The translations under genes were made by a program, and so were the position numbers. This document shows, piece by piece, positions 1 to 8,567 of a stretch of 64,000 bases of DNA. Under the pieces are notes generated by a model that was given only the letters and a program-made list of their open reading frames with translations, was not told where the DNA came from and made no database searches. Origin of the DNA: UBA1757 sp045627385 (lineage in GTDB: Bacteria > Bacteroidota > Bacteroidia > Bacteroidales > UBA1402); NCBI GenBank assembly GCA_045627385.1, contig JAZQNO010000004.1:50171-114170 (forward strand), given 5' to 3'. The number at the start of each line of letters is the position of its first letter. Position 1 is the stretch's first letter.

Positions 1-786
1 GCCACCATCGAACTGGGTGGAAGCAACTATGTGTTCTGGGGTGGACGCGAAGGCTACATGAGCCTGCTCAACACCGACCAGAAACGCGAAAAGGAGCATA
101 TGGCCACCATGCTGACCATGGCCCGCGACTACGCCCGCGGCAAAGGATTCAAAGGCACTTTCCTGATCGAGCCCAAGCCTATGGAACCCACCAAGCATCA
201 GTATGACGTCGACACCGAAACGGTCATCGGTTTCCTCAAAGCCCACAATTTGGACAAGGATTTCAAGGTGAATATCGAAGTGAACCATGCCACATTGGCC
301 GGACACACCTTCGAACACGAACTGGCCTGCGCCGTTGACGCCGGCATGCTCGGCAGCATCGACGCCAACCGCGGCGACTATCAGAACGGCTGGGACACCG
401 ACCAGTTCCCCATCGACAACTATGAACTTGTCCAGGCCATGATGCAGATCATCCGCAACGGCGGTTTCGGCAACGGCGGCACCAACTTCGATGCCAAGAC
501 CCGTCGCAACAGCACCGATCTGGAAGACATCTTCATCGCCCACATCGCCGGTATGGATGTGATGGCACGCGCTCTGGAGAACGCTGCCGAAATCCTCGAA
601 AAGAGCCCCATCCCCGCCATGGTCAAAGAACGTTACAGCAGTTTCGACAGCGGCGAAGGCAAGCGCTTCGAAGAAGGCAAGATGACGTTTGAAGAGGCCT
701 ACGAATACGGCAAGAAAGTCGGTGAGCCCAAACAGACCAGCGGCAAACAGGAACTTTACGAAGCCATCGTCAACATGTACTGCTGA
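1..786 (+). CDS. xylA: Xylose isomerase, 3' part (5' end outside window)
   Basis: This is the C-terminal part of xylose isomerase, which interconverts D-xylose and D-xylulose in the cytoplasm. The frame is open from base 1 and ends in TGA at 784-786, giving about 261 residues. Visible family segments are FLIEPKPMEPTKHQYD, with metal-binding Glu, then NIEVNHATLAGHTFEHE and the metal-site block GSIDANRGD followed by WDTDQFP. These are the canonical residues of the class II enzyme found in Bacteroidota. The product ends in a normal C-terminus, so only the 5' end is missing. A xylulokinase lies 60 kb away on the other strand, so the two xylose genes are not adjacent here. Confidence 0.97.
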   Translation, partial: ATIELGGSNYVFWGGREGYMSLLNTDQKREKEHMATMLTMARDYARGKGFKGTFLIEPKPMEPTKHQYDVDTETVIGFLKAHNLDKDFKVNIEVNHATLAGHTFEHELACAVDAGMLGSIDANRGDYQNGWDTDQFPIDNYELVQAMMQIIRNGGFGNGGTNFDAKTRRNSTDLEDIFIAHIAGMDVMARALENAAEILEKSPIPAMVKERYSSFDSGEGKRFEEGKMTFEEAYEYGKKVGEPKQTSGKQELYEAIVNMYC

Positions 787-821
787 CACCTGCTGTCCAC
801 ATACATCGATGACAATCTGAT

Positions 822-2528
822 ATGCTGATCACTCTCCTGAAACTGTTGGGATGTCTAGCTCTGCTCATGTTCGGCATGAAGACCATGAGCGAAGCACTTC
901 AGAAACTCACCGGCGGCCATCTGCGAAACATTATGGGCGCCATGACCAAGAACCGTTTTACGGGTCTGCTCACGGGTACTGTAGTGACCGCAGCCATCCA
1001 GTCATCCACCGCTACCACGGTGCTCACCGTCAGTTTTGTCAATGCCGGGCTGCTCAGTCTGAGACAGGCCATTTCCGTAATCATGGGTGCCAATATCGGC
1101 ACCACCGTCACGGCTTGGATTATGGCCTTGTTCGGCTTCCAACTGAACATGAGCAATTTTGTCTGGCCTTTTTTCCTGCTGGGAATCGTTCTTATTTGGC
1201 AGAAGAAGAATTCATTCAAATCGGTCGGTGAATTCCTGTTCGGATTCTCCTTCCTGTTTTTGGCCCTATGCACGCTGCGAGAGAATGCACGCGACATGGA
1301 CCTGGCCAGCAATCAGGCGGTCATTGATTTTTTCTCATCGTTCAATCCCGACAGTTTCTGGACCACTATCTTGTTTCTGTTCATCGGCGGCGTGCTGACT
1401 ATGTGTGTGCAGTCGTCAGCAGCCATCATGGCCATCACCATGCTGCTGTGTTCGGCGGGTGTCATGCCTATCTATCAGGGTATTGCCTTGGTTATGGGTG
1501 AGAATATCGGTACCACCGTCACATCGAACATCGCAGCACTGAACGCTTCCACGCAAGCTCGTAGAGCCGCATTGACGCATCTGATATTCAATGTATTCGG
1601 TGTGGTTTGGGTGCTCTGCATATTCCATCCCTTCGTCAATATGGTCTGCTCGTTCGTCGGTTTCGACCCGTACTTCGTCCCTCAGAACGAAGAGGAAATC
1701 ATTCAGAACGGCATTCTGGTGAACTACGCGCTTTGCGCCTTCCATACCTCATTCAACTTGTGCAATGTGTTCATCCTCATTTGGTTCATCAAGCCTTTCG
1801 AGCGCTTGGTCAGCCACTTTATCAAGACGAAGAAAGAAGAGGACGAACACTTGAAGTTCATCACCGGAGGTATCCTTTCGACGGCAGAAATCTCTCTGTT
1901 GGAGGCTCGTAAGGAAATCAACCATTTCGCCGAGAGATCCCGCAGGATGTTCGGTTTTCTGCCCGAACTCATCAAACTGAAGAACGAGGAGGAGTTTTCC
2001 AAACTGTTCGCGCGCACCGAGAAGTACGAAGGTATCAGTGACAACATGGAAATCGAAATCGGCAACTACCTGAGCAAGGTGTCTGAAGGTCGTCTGAGTC
2101 CGGAAGGCAAGAACACCATCCGCTGCATGCTCCGGGAAATTTCCGAGATAGAGAGTATCTGCGACAGCTGCTACAACATCGCCCGCGCCATCAACAACAA
2201 GTTCCGCAACAAGGAGCGTTTCACGGCCGAGCAGAACAAGCGGCTCGAGCATATGTTCGAACTCTGTGACAAAGCTCTCGCCCAGATGATCAGTCTGCTG
2301 GTCGAAGGTCAGGAGAAAGTCGATCCGCTTGAATCGCTCAATATCGAGAACGAAATAAACGCCTATCGAACTCAGTTGAAGGAGAACAATGTCAGCGACA
2401 TCAATGACAACAAGTATCCATACGGAATCGGTGCCCGATTTATGGACATCATCGTCGACTGCGAGAAATTAGGCGACTATGTCATCAACGTGGTAGAAGC
2501 TCACATCGACCGAAAAATGACGGTATGA
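822..2528 (+). CDS. Na/phosphate cotransporter with PhoU-like C-terminal domain
   Basis: A 568-residue inner-membrane protein of the Na+/Pi cotransporter (NptA/PF02690) family. The two inverted halves carry the paired signature QSSTATT (about residue 62) and QSSAAIMA (about residue 198), each followed by a GANIGTT or GENIGTT motif. Roughly eight hydrophobic segments occupy residues 1-330. The last 220 residues are charged and helical, resembling the PhoU-like domain common in this family. It probably imports phosphate with sodium. It starts 36 bp after xylA and overlaps the next gene by 4 bp (ATGA), so the pair is likely co-translated. Confidence 0.9.
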   Translation: MLITLLKLLGCLALLMFGMKTMSEALQKLTGGHLRNIMGAMTKNRFTGLLTGTVVTAAIQSSTATTVLTVSFVNAGLLSLRQAISVIMGANIGTTVTAWIMALFGFQLNMSNFVWPFFLLGIVLIWQKKNSFKSVGEFLFGFSFLFLALCTLRENARDMDLASNQAVIDFFSSFNPDSFWTTILFLFIGGVLTMCVQSSAAIMAITMLLCSAGVMPIYQGIALVMGENIGTTVTSNIAALNASTQARRAALTHLIFNVFGVVWVLCIFHPFVNMVCSFVGFDPYFVPQNEEEIIQNGILVNYALCAFHTSFNLCNVFILIWFIKPFERLVSHFIKTKKEEDEHLKFITGGILSTAEISLLEARKEINHFAERSRRMFGFLPELIKLKNEEEFSKLFARTEKYEGISDNMEIEIGNYLSKVSEGRLSPEGKNTIRCMLREISEIESICDSCYNIARAINNKFRNKERFTAEQNKRLEHMFELCDKALAQMISLLVEGQEKVDPLESLNIENEINAYRTQLKENNVSDINDNKYPYGIGARFMDIIVDCEKLGDYVINVVEAHIDRKMTV

Positions 2529-3430
2529 AAACCCTTCTCAAAGATTTGTTCATTCTAACGCTCGGCATGCTGGTCACGGCCGTTGCAATCTACTATTTCG
2601 TACTGCCCAGCCAGCTGATTATCGGCAGCATCTCCGGTCTGTCCATCGTCATCAGCGGCGTGCTTGCCAAGGTGGGAATCAACATTAAAGTATCCATCAT
2701 AATACTTATTATCAATGCTTTTTTGTTGATTCTGGCCTATTTGATGCTAGGAAAGGAATGCGGTCTCAAAACGGTCTATGCCTCCCTGATTCTGGGTCCG
2801 CTGATGGAGCTCTGCGAGTGGATTTATCCTTATACCAACCTGTTGACCGAGCCCGGACAGATATCGGTCATGGGAGATCTCTGGTTCGACCTTCTCTGCT
2901 ATGTGCTGCTCATCAGCGCCGCTCAAGCCATTCTGTTCTTCAACAACGCATCAACAGGCGGTACCGATATCATCGCACTGATTCTCAACAAGTATCTTCA
3001 TCTGGATATCGGTACGTCGGTGAGCTTTCTGGGCATCATCATCTGTTTCACCGCCTTTGCCATCCATCCGTTCCGAATGGTGGTCATCGGCATTTTGGGC
3101 ACCTGGTTCAACGGCATCGTCATCGACTATTTCACCGCCGGTCTGAAGAAACGCAAGCGAGTCTGCATCATCTCTTCCGAATACGAGGAAATCCGTTCTT
3201 ACATCATCAAGGAACTGGAACGCGGTTGCACGCTCTACGAGATTGTCGGCGGCTATACCGGAGAGAAATGCTACGAGATTCAGACGCTGCTGACCCAGTA
3301 CGAGTTTTCAAAACTGATGGACTATATGAAGAACCACGATATCCGCGCCTTCACCACGGCCGGAAACGTGACAGAGATTTACGGACGGTGGCACAAATCC
3401 CACTATCACAACAAACATATCATCAGTTAA
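2525..3430 (+). CDS. YitT family membrane protein (DUF161/DUF2179)
   Basis: A 301-residue protein with five or six hydrophobic segments in residues 1-200 and a soluble C-terminal domain of about 85 residues resembling DUF2179. The motif NNASTGGTDIIALILNKY near residue 140 is typical of the YitT family, whose transported substrate is unknown. The C-terminal part includes RGCTLYEIVGGYTGE, a hallmark of the DUF2179 ligand-binding-like fold. It overlaps the upstream phosphate transporter by 4 bp, implying one operon. No specific function can be assigned. Confidence 0.88.
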   Translation: MKTLLKDLFILTLGMLVTAVAIYYFVLPSQLIIGSISGLSIVISGVLAKVGINIKVSIIILIINAFLLILAYLMLGKECGLKTVYASLILGPLMELCEWIYPYTNLLTEPGQISVMGDLWFDLLCYVLLISAAQAILFFNNASTGGTDIIALILNKYLHLDIGTSVSFLGIIICFTAFAIHPFRMVVIGILGTWFNGIVIDYFTAGLKKRKRVCIISSEYEEIRSYIIKELERGCTLYEIVGGYTGEKCYEIQTLLTQYEFSKLMDYMKNHDIRAFTTAGNVTEIYGRWHKSHYHNKHIIS

Positions 3431-3476
3431 TCTGAGAAATCTGCGACTATTGTAGGATTATTCAAAAAAATATTCC

Positions 3477-3484
3477 TATCTTCG
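3477..3484 (+). promoter_or_regulatory. Probable -7 element of tRNA-Val
   Basis: TATCTTCG lies 12 bp before the tRNA and differs at one base from the Bacteroidota -7 consensus TAnnTTTG. It is followed by CAGCC, the same extension seen in front of the CoA-transferase gene. I see no convincing -33 element. Confidence 0.45.
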
Positions 3485-3495
3485 CAGCCGATTCC

Positions 3496-3570
3496 GATCT
3501 GTTAGCTCAGCTGGTTTAGAGCGCTTGCTTGACAGGCAAGAGGTCAACGGTTCAAATCCGCTACAGATCA
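3496..3570 (+). tRNA. tRNA-Val (anticodon GAC)
   Basis: A full cloverleaf can be folded. The acceptor strands GATCTGT (3496-3502) and ACAGATC (3563-3569) pair over 7 bp, with discriminator A at 3570. The D arm is TAGCTCAGCTGGTTTAGAGC. The anticodon stem CTTGC/GCAAG encloses the loop TTGACAG, giving anticodon GAC, and the T loop is TTCAAAT. The CCA end is not encoded. It reads valine codon GUC. No integrase or repeat lies beside it. Confidence 0.95.
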
Positions 3571-3578
3571 CTTCCCTT

Positions 3579-4298
3579 TTAAAAACTGAATCCGATCATG
3601 AGAGATGCCAAGGGCATCTTCTCGCTCGGATTGTATCCGCCAGCCAGTTGAATCGGCATAGTGAACTTGTCGAATTCCAGGTTGTAGGTTCCCTGAAGAA
3701 GCAGATTGACCACCTGAAATCCTTCGTAATCGGACATATAATATGAGGTGAAAGGAAGCGCACCGGCCATGGCTTCGAACTGCAGATTGTCATTGACAGA
3801 GAAAGTCTGCTTCACTTCCGCATAGGATGACCACAGACAGGAAGCGTCGTTGCAGGCGACAATCGTACCCCAGTAGAGGCTGGTTCCAAAGTCGAAATCG
3901 TAATTCAGAGTGACATCGAGCGCCATGAGAGGCGTCTCGAACTTGTCGTTCGGCAGACAGTCGAAATCGGTATTGTACATATCGAGCTCAAGGGTGAACT
4001 TGTCGTAATAAGCGCCGGCATAAAAGTCGATTTCGTGATAGGTGTTCGGCCATTCGACAGCGGCGAAAGCTGTTTCATTGATTCCTTTGTATCCGGTTGT
4101 ACCGACATAAAAGCCATAATCGTCGGTATCGAAGTCAAGCTCCAGTTCCGGAACGATTCCGGTACCCATCAGATAGGTACCTCGCCAAAGATAATTGGCG
4201 GCGAAGCTGACAGTGGCGGAAGTGGACCATTCTTGAGCCATAAGTGAAACGGACGAAAAACTCAAGACAGCAAGAATAAGAGTGAGCAATTTTTTCAT
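3579..4298 (-). CDS. Outer-membrane beta-barrel protein
   Basis: A 239-residue secreted protein. Residues 1-21 form a signal peptide (MKKLLTLIL..., cleavage after LMAQ). The remainder alternates polar and aromatic residues in amphipathic strands and ends in Phe (MIGFSF), the usual terminal strand for BAM-dependent insertion. An early strand, ANYLWRGTYL, resembles the TorF-type putative porin family, where a NYxWRG motif is frequent, but I would not press that assignment. The function is unknown; a small porin-like barrel is most likely. It converges on the tRNA-Val gene, 8 bp away. Confidence 0.75.
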   Translation of the reverse strand: MKKLLTLILAVLSFSSVSLMAQEWSTSATVSFAANYLWRGTYLMGTGIVPELELDFDTDDYGFYVGTTGYKGINETAFAAVEWPNTYHEIDFYAGAYYDKFTLELDMYNTDFDCLPNDKFETPLMALDVTLNYDFDFGTSLYWGTIVACNDASCLWSSYAEVKQTFSVNDNLQFEAMAGALPFTSYYMSDYEGFQVVNLLLQGTYNLEFDKFTMPIQLAGGYNPSEKMPLASLMIGFSF

Positions 4299-4335
4299 GA
4301 CGTATGTCGGTAAGATGGTTGATTGTTTGCGGCGG

Positions 4336-4366
4336 CAAAGGTACGATAATTTTTCATTTCTGCGAA
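4336..4366 (-). promoter_or_regulatory. Promoter of the outer-membrane barrel gene
   Basis: On the minus strand TTCG (4363-4366) is followed after 19 bp by TACCTTTG (4336-4343), a good match to the Bacteroidota -33/-7 promoter pattern. It lies 38 bp upstream of the ATG at 4298. Confidence 0.6.
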
Positions 4367-6312
4367 TTCCTTACCGGACGGTTGAGTTCGATGGCAATGA
4401 CATGGATCGCCTCTCCGTCCGAATTCTTATGTCCAAGCAGAGGATGTACGCGGCGAAGACCTTTGAGCATCACCGTCTGAGAGCGCTGTCTGAGTCGAAT
4501 CTCCGAATGATGGCTCAGTTCATAGGCTTTCATCGCGTCCATATCCTCGTCAAGCGGAGGAAGGCTCAGTCGTCGGGGATGAAAATTCTCGTGCAAGAAG
4601 AGATAGAGGGTGCTGTCGCGGTAGCAGAACCCGTATTGCTCGTCAACGGGTTGCCAGGGTCCTCCTGTCGTTCCATAGACAGCAGGTGAGATGCGTTGGA
4701 CCCATTGACCGAATTCACGAAGTCGTTCTTCCATCAGAACAGGTATCCGTCCGTGACGGTCGGGAGCGAGATTGACGTTGAGGTTCATGTTTCGCATCAG
4801 GCAGTCGGCGAAAATGCGTTTGAGTTTGTCCACGCTCATCAAAACATCTGGATTCTCACAATCGGGTGTATAACCCCAGACTTTGTGCAGCGCCATACAT
4901 TTTTCCGTCAGGTTTCCGCGTATGCCGCCACGCACTTCACTGTCGCCTTCCTCGCAGGTGTAATCGCCTGTCCAGCCACTCCGCGGATTGACCAGAATGT
5001 CGGGTTGGAAATGGCGGACCATGCCCATCAATCCTAAGGCTTTGCCGGTGGAATCCTCGATTTCCACCACTTCAGGACTGATGGGCCATGGATTTTCCTG
5101 ATCGAGATATTGTGACGGCTCCCAAAGTCTGGCTCCCTCCCGATCGGAAGGCCGTTGCTCTATCCAGCCACCGTCCCAAAACAACAGATCGATTTTTCCG
5201 TAGCGAGTCATCAATTCCCTGGTCTGGACATACAGGTCTTCTTTCATCTGTCTGGCGTTTTCTTTGTGCCAGACAGCGGTGGTGTAGCCAAAGTTGTTCT
5301 TCTTGCAATCCGTTCCGCTGACATCGTAATAGCCCGGATAGCGCCAATTGATGAGCGTTTTGTACAATCCGACCCGCAACCCCCCTTCACGGCAGGCATC
5401 GACATATTCCCGTACCAGGTCGCGGCCCAGACGTTGCTGAGAACTGAAGGCTGAATCCACCTGCGTCTCGAACAGAGCGAAGCCATCGTGGTGCATCGCT
5501 GTCAGCACCATATAGCCGGCGCCGACAGCCTTGGCCAAGTCTACCCATTCGGCAGGATGATAATCGACGGCGTCAAAGTACCGTTCTCCGGCTTCAGGAT
5601 AGGCCAGACGGCTGTAATCCTCTATGGAAACGCCTTGGTCACACATATACCATTCGCCTTTTCCAACACCGGAATAGAGGCCCCAATGAATGAACATCCC
5701 TAGTTTGGCATCGTGCATCCATCGGATCTTGTCATCGCTCTGCATACTCACTCCAAAGTCCGTCCGGACCTCACGCCTGTCTTGTGGCGGAATACCGTAA
5801 CAGACCGGAGGAAGGTATTTTCCCAGTTCCTCAATGACGATTTCGTCCACCCAAGCTTTTGAGTTGCCGTTGAAAACGACTTCGATGCGCGGATTTTTCA
5901 ACAATCCAATCGGGTAGTGGAACTCCTGTTGCACGTGAGCCCATTCGCTCAAAGCGCTGCTGAGAGTGAAATTACCTTCGCGCAAGTCGGTCCCTTGCAG
6001 GCAAACGGTGGTGTTGCCGCTGGCCGTTTTGAGCCATGCGCTCAAGCGGTAGCGGGTACCTTGTTTCAGCGGCAGACGGAAAGTGACAAGTGTCTGAGGC
6101 TCAAGTTGGAGGCAATGTCCTTGATAGGCTTCTGTTTCCACGGTCACAGCTTTACCCTGCACCACGGTCCAAGATTCGGAAGAATCGTCAAAACAAATGC
6201 GTATGGCTTCGGCTTTCAGACTGAATGGAGAAAACAATGCCGTCAACGCAAGTATCGCAGCAATGTTGTGCTTGAATGTTTTAGGTAAAACAATCATATT
6301 CATAACGTTCAT
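4354..6312 (-). CDS. Secreted alpha-L-fucosidase (GH29) with N-terminal carbohydrate-binding-like domain
   Basis: A 652-residue exported glycoside hydrolase expected to remove terminal L-fucose from host or plant glycans. A signal peptide spans about residues 1-36. Residues 36-160 form a beta-sandwich of the CBM4/9 type, with a WVDEI segment near its end. The GH29 catalytic domain follows, with MFIHWGLYSG near residue 205 and IDLLFWDGGW near residue 377, which holds the nucleophile Asp. The C-terminal part is a small beta domain. ATG codons at 6312, 6303 and 6297 are all possible starts; the longest is listed. It follows the ygjP-like gene on the same strand. No SusC/SusD pair is adjacent. 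Confidence 0.9.
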   Translation of the reverse strand: MNVMNMIVLPKTFKHNIAAILALTALFSPFSLKAEAIRICFDDSSESWTVVQGKAVTVETEAYQGHCLQLEPQTLVTFRLPLKQGTRYRLSAWLKTASGNTTVCLQGTDLREGNFTLSSALSEWAHVQQEFHYPIGLLKNPRIEVVFNGNSKAWVDEIVIEELGKYLPPVCYGIPPQDRREVRTDFGVSMQSDDKIRWMHDAKLGMFIHWGLYSGVGKGEWYMCDQGVSIEDYSRLAYPEAGERYFDAVDYHPAEWVDLAKAVGAGYMVLTAMHHDGFALFETQVDSAFSSQQRLGRDLVREYVDACREGGLRVGLYKTLINWRYPGYYDVSGTDCKKNNFGYTTAVWHKENARQMKEDLYVQTRELMTRYGKIDLLFWDGGWIEQRPSDREGARLWEPSQYLDQENPWPISPEVVEIEDSTGKALGLMGMVRHFQPDILVNPRSGWTGDYTCEEGDSEVRGGIRGNLTEKCMALHKVWGYTPDCENPDVLMSVDKLKRIFADCLMRNMNLNVNLAPDRHGRIPVLMEERLREFGQWVQRISPAVYGTTGGPWQPVDEQYGFCYRDSTLYLFLHENFHPRRLSLPPLDEDMDAMKAYELSHHSEIRLRQRSQTVMLKGLRRVHPLLGHKNSDGEAIHVIAIELNRPVRNSQK

Positions 6313-6332
6313 TTAGGACGTTTTGACTGTCG

Positions 6333-6359
6333 CGTGATTTTTCATCAGTGAAAATCACG
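6333..6359. terminator. Inverted repeat between ygjP-like and fucosidase genes
   Basis: CGTGATTTT (6333-6341) and AAAATCACG (6351-6359) form a perfect 9-bp stem with a 9-nt loop. It sits directly after the stop of the minus-strand ygjP-like gene and about 20 bp before the fucosidase start. No U tract follows on either strand, so it may be a weak terminator, an attenuator or an operator. Confidence 0.4.
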
Positions 6360-6364
6360 GCCCA

Positions 6365-6913
6365 TCAGAGCCTCATCATCAACGCCACGCCCTCTCGTTT
6401 GAGCCAACGACGGCATTTGTCATAATCGGGACAATACTGGCAGACAAGCTTCCAAAAGCGCTCCGAATGGTTCAGGAAACGGCGGTGACTGAGCTCATGA
6501 ATGACCACGCTGTCAAGCACTTCCATCGGCGCCAACACCAGCAGGCAGTTGAAGCTCAGATTGCCTTTGGAACTGCAGCTGCCCCAGCGGGTTTTCTGAA
6601 AACGGAAACTCAGACAGCCATAGCCGATGCCCATCACTTCGGAATAATGGCGGACCCTCTCTTCGATGAGAACCTTGGCCTCCGCCTTCATGCGTTTCTT
6701 CTCCTCTTCGGTAAAGAGAGCCGCGTCGCTGCGAATCGACTCGAATTTGGCCATATGACGCTCTATCCAGTCGGATTTGGTCTCGACAAACCGGCGGATC
6801 TCATTCTCGGGCATTCTGGCAGGAGCGCGCAGAACCACTCTCCCGTCCGGCTTGACCAGAATGGAGAGAGAGCGCCGACGGCTCCTGTGCAATTCCATTT
6901 CCTCGAATTTCAT
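6365..6913 (-). CDS. YgjP-like zinc metallopeptidase domain protein (DUF45/SprT-like)
   Basis: A 182-residue cytoplasmic protein of the YgjP/DUF45 family, related to WLM and M48 metallopeptidases. The zinc-binding helix VVIHELSH is at about residues 136-143, followed by NHSERFW, in which the His is the expected third ligand. Upstream, KTRWGSCSSKGNLSFN is the other hallmark motif of the family. The length is somewhat below the usual 220-240 residues but no motif is missing. The cellular substrate is not established. The gene is divergent from comM and has its own -7 element, TATTTTTG (6939-6946, minus strand). Confidence 0.88.
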   Translation of the reverse strand: MKFEEMELHRSRRRSLSILVKPDGRVVLRAPARMPENEIRRFVETKSDWIERHMAKFESIRSDAALFTEEEKKRMKAEAKVLIEERVRHYSEVMGIGYGCLSFRFQKTRWGSCSSKGNLSFNCLLVLAPMEVLDSVVIHELSHRRFLNHSERFWKLVCQYCPDYDKCRRWLKREGVALMMRL

Positions 6914-6969
6914 ATCGCCTGCCTATCATTCGTTCAGACAAAAATAGGCACAAATTTGATAGGATTTAT

Positions 6970-6999
6970 TTTGTTTTTGTAAACTTATTGTTAATTTTG
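6970..6999 (+). promoter_or_regulatory. Promoter of comM/yifB
   Basis: TTTG (6970-6973), an 18-bp spacer, then TAATTTTG (6992-6999) followed by C. This matches the Bacteroidota housekeeping promoter and leaves a 5' leader of roughly 15 nt before the ATG at 7022. Confidence 0.6.
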
Positions 7000-7021
7000 C
7001 GGCGTTGATAAATTTGGTACC

Positions 7022-8560
7022 ATGCTAGTAAGACTCACCTCGGCGGCCATTTTGGGCATTAGCGCCGTTCCTGTCTCCGTGGAAATACACACCTCACGAG
7101 GCATTTGTTTTTCTCTGGTCGGACTGCCCGACAACGCAGTGCGCGAGAGCCACGAACGCATCCGTTCCGCTCTTCAGATGAACGGGATGGACATCCCGCG
7201 CAAGCAGGTTGTCATCAATATGGCGCCCGGCGATTTGCGCAAGGAAGGCACCGGCTATGACCTGCCGCTGAGCGTGGGTCTTATGGCTGCGGGCGAACAC
7301 ATTCCCTGCGATGCTCTGTTCGACAGTGTCTTCGTGGGGGAGCTGTCGCTTGACGGCAGTCTTCAGCCCATCAAGGGCGCGCTCTCAATTGCGACCATGA
7401 CCCGCAATTTGGGCATTCAACGGCTGTTTGTCCCTTGGCAGAACGCCAGAGAAGCGGCAGTGGTGGAAGGAATCGATGTCTACGGAGTGCGCGACATCCG
7501 GCAGATACGGTCTTTTCTGAATGGAGAAGCCGTCTTGCCGCCAGAGCCGAGAAACGACTATTTTCCCGATTCCATCGGGCAGAACATCGGCGAAGACTTC
7601 TCTGAAGTGAAAGGGCAGGAAGAAGTGAAAAGAGCCATCGAAGTGGCCTGCAGCGGAGGCCACAATCTGATTATGATCGGCGCCCCTGGTTCGGGAAAGA
7701 CGATGATGGCCAAATGCATTCCGGGAATACTGCCGCCAATGACCATTGACGAAGCGCTCGAAACCACCATGATCCATTCCGTTTCCGGCAAAGTGACGCA
7801 CGATGGGCTGGTCACGCAAAGGCCCTTCCGGGCGCCGCACCACACCATCAGCCCGGTTGCCATGATCGGAGGCGGCAGCCAGCCGCAGCCGGGAGAAATC
7901 AGTCTGTCTCACAACGGCGTGCTTTTCCTGGATGAATTGCCGGAATTCAGCCGTTCGGTGCTGGAGGTGCTGCGCCAGCCGCTGGAAGACCGCAAAATCT
8001 GCATCTCGAGAGCAAAATATACAATCGAATACCCGGCGTCGATGATGCTGGTGGCCTCGATGAATCCATGCCCCTGCGGTTACTACAACCATCCGCATAA
8101 GGAATGTATCTGCACACCTATGCAGATTCAGAAATATTCGGGACGCATCTCCGGACCGCTATTGGACCGTTTTGACATACAAGTGGAAATAATGCCGGTC
8201 GAGTTCGAACATCTGAACCGGAAAGACAAGGCGGAGAAAAGCCGGGACATACGCGATCGGGTGGTCAGATGCAGGGAAATTCAGGCCAAACGGTTCGCCA
8301 CCTGTCCGGGCATCTTCTGCAATGCGCAGATGAACAGCCGGCAACTGACCGAATTCGCCCGTCTCGACCGGGAAAGCGAAGCGATGCTGAAGTATGCGAT
8401 GGAAAAACTGCAACTGTCGGCACGCGCCTACAACCGCATCCTGAAAGTGGCGCGCACGATTGCCGACATGGACGGTTCCGAAATCATTCAGACCGGACAC
8501 GTCGCAGAGGCTATCCAATACCGCAAACTGGACCGTGCCTCTTGGGGAAACGAGCGATGA
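7022..8560 (+). CDS. comM: YifB/ComM family Mg-chelatase-like AAA+ ATPase
   Basis: A 512-residue AAA+ ATPase of the ComM/YifB family. ComM is a hexameric helicase that promotes branch migration during natural transformation in gamma-proteobacteria; its role in Bacteroidota is less clear. Residues 1-170 form the N-terminal ChlI domain. Walker A, GAPGSGKT, is near residue 220, and the sensor segment GVLFLDELPEF near residue 300 includes Walker B. A zinc-ribbon-like cluster with NPCPCGYYNHPHKEC follows around residue 350, then the Mg_chelatase C-terminal domain. Length is normal for the family. It converges with the PL10 lyase, leaving a 7-bp gap. Confidence 0.93.
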   Translation: MLVRLTSAAILGISAVPVSVEIHTSRGICFSLVGLPDNAVRESHERIRSALQMNGMDIPRKQVVINMAPGDLRKEGTGYDLPLSVGLMAAGEHIPCDALFDSVFVGELSLDGSLQPIKGALSIATMTRNLGIQRLFVPWQNAREAAVVEGIDVYGVRDIRQIRSFLNGEAVLPPEPRNDYFPDSIGQNIGEDFSEVKGQEEVKRAIEVACSGGHNLIMIGAPGSGKTMMAKCIPGILPPMTIDEALETTMIHSVSGKVTHDGLVTQRPFRAPHHTISPVAMIGGGSQPQPGEISLSHNGVLFLDELPEFSRSVLEVLRQPLEDRKICISRAKYTIEYPASMMLVASMNPCPCGYYNHPHKECICTPMQIQKYSGRISGPLLDRFDIQVEIMPVEFEHLNRKDKAEKSRDIRDRVVRCREIQAKRFATCPGIFCNAQMNSRQLTEFARLDRESEAMLKYAMEKLQLSARAYNRILKVARTIADMDGSEIIQTGHVAEAIQYRKLDRASWGNER

Positions 8561-8567
8561 AATGGGG

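Noticed and set aside
3496..3570. tRNA-Val as an integration site
   Set aside because: There is no integrase, direct repeat or foreign cargo on either side.
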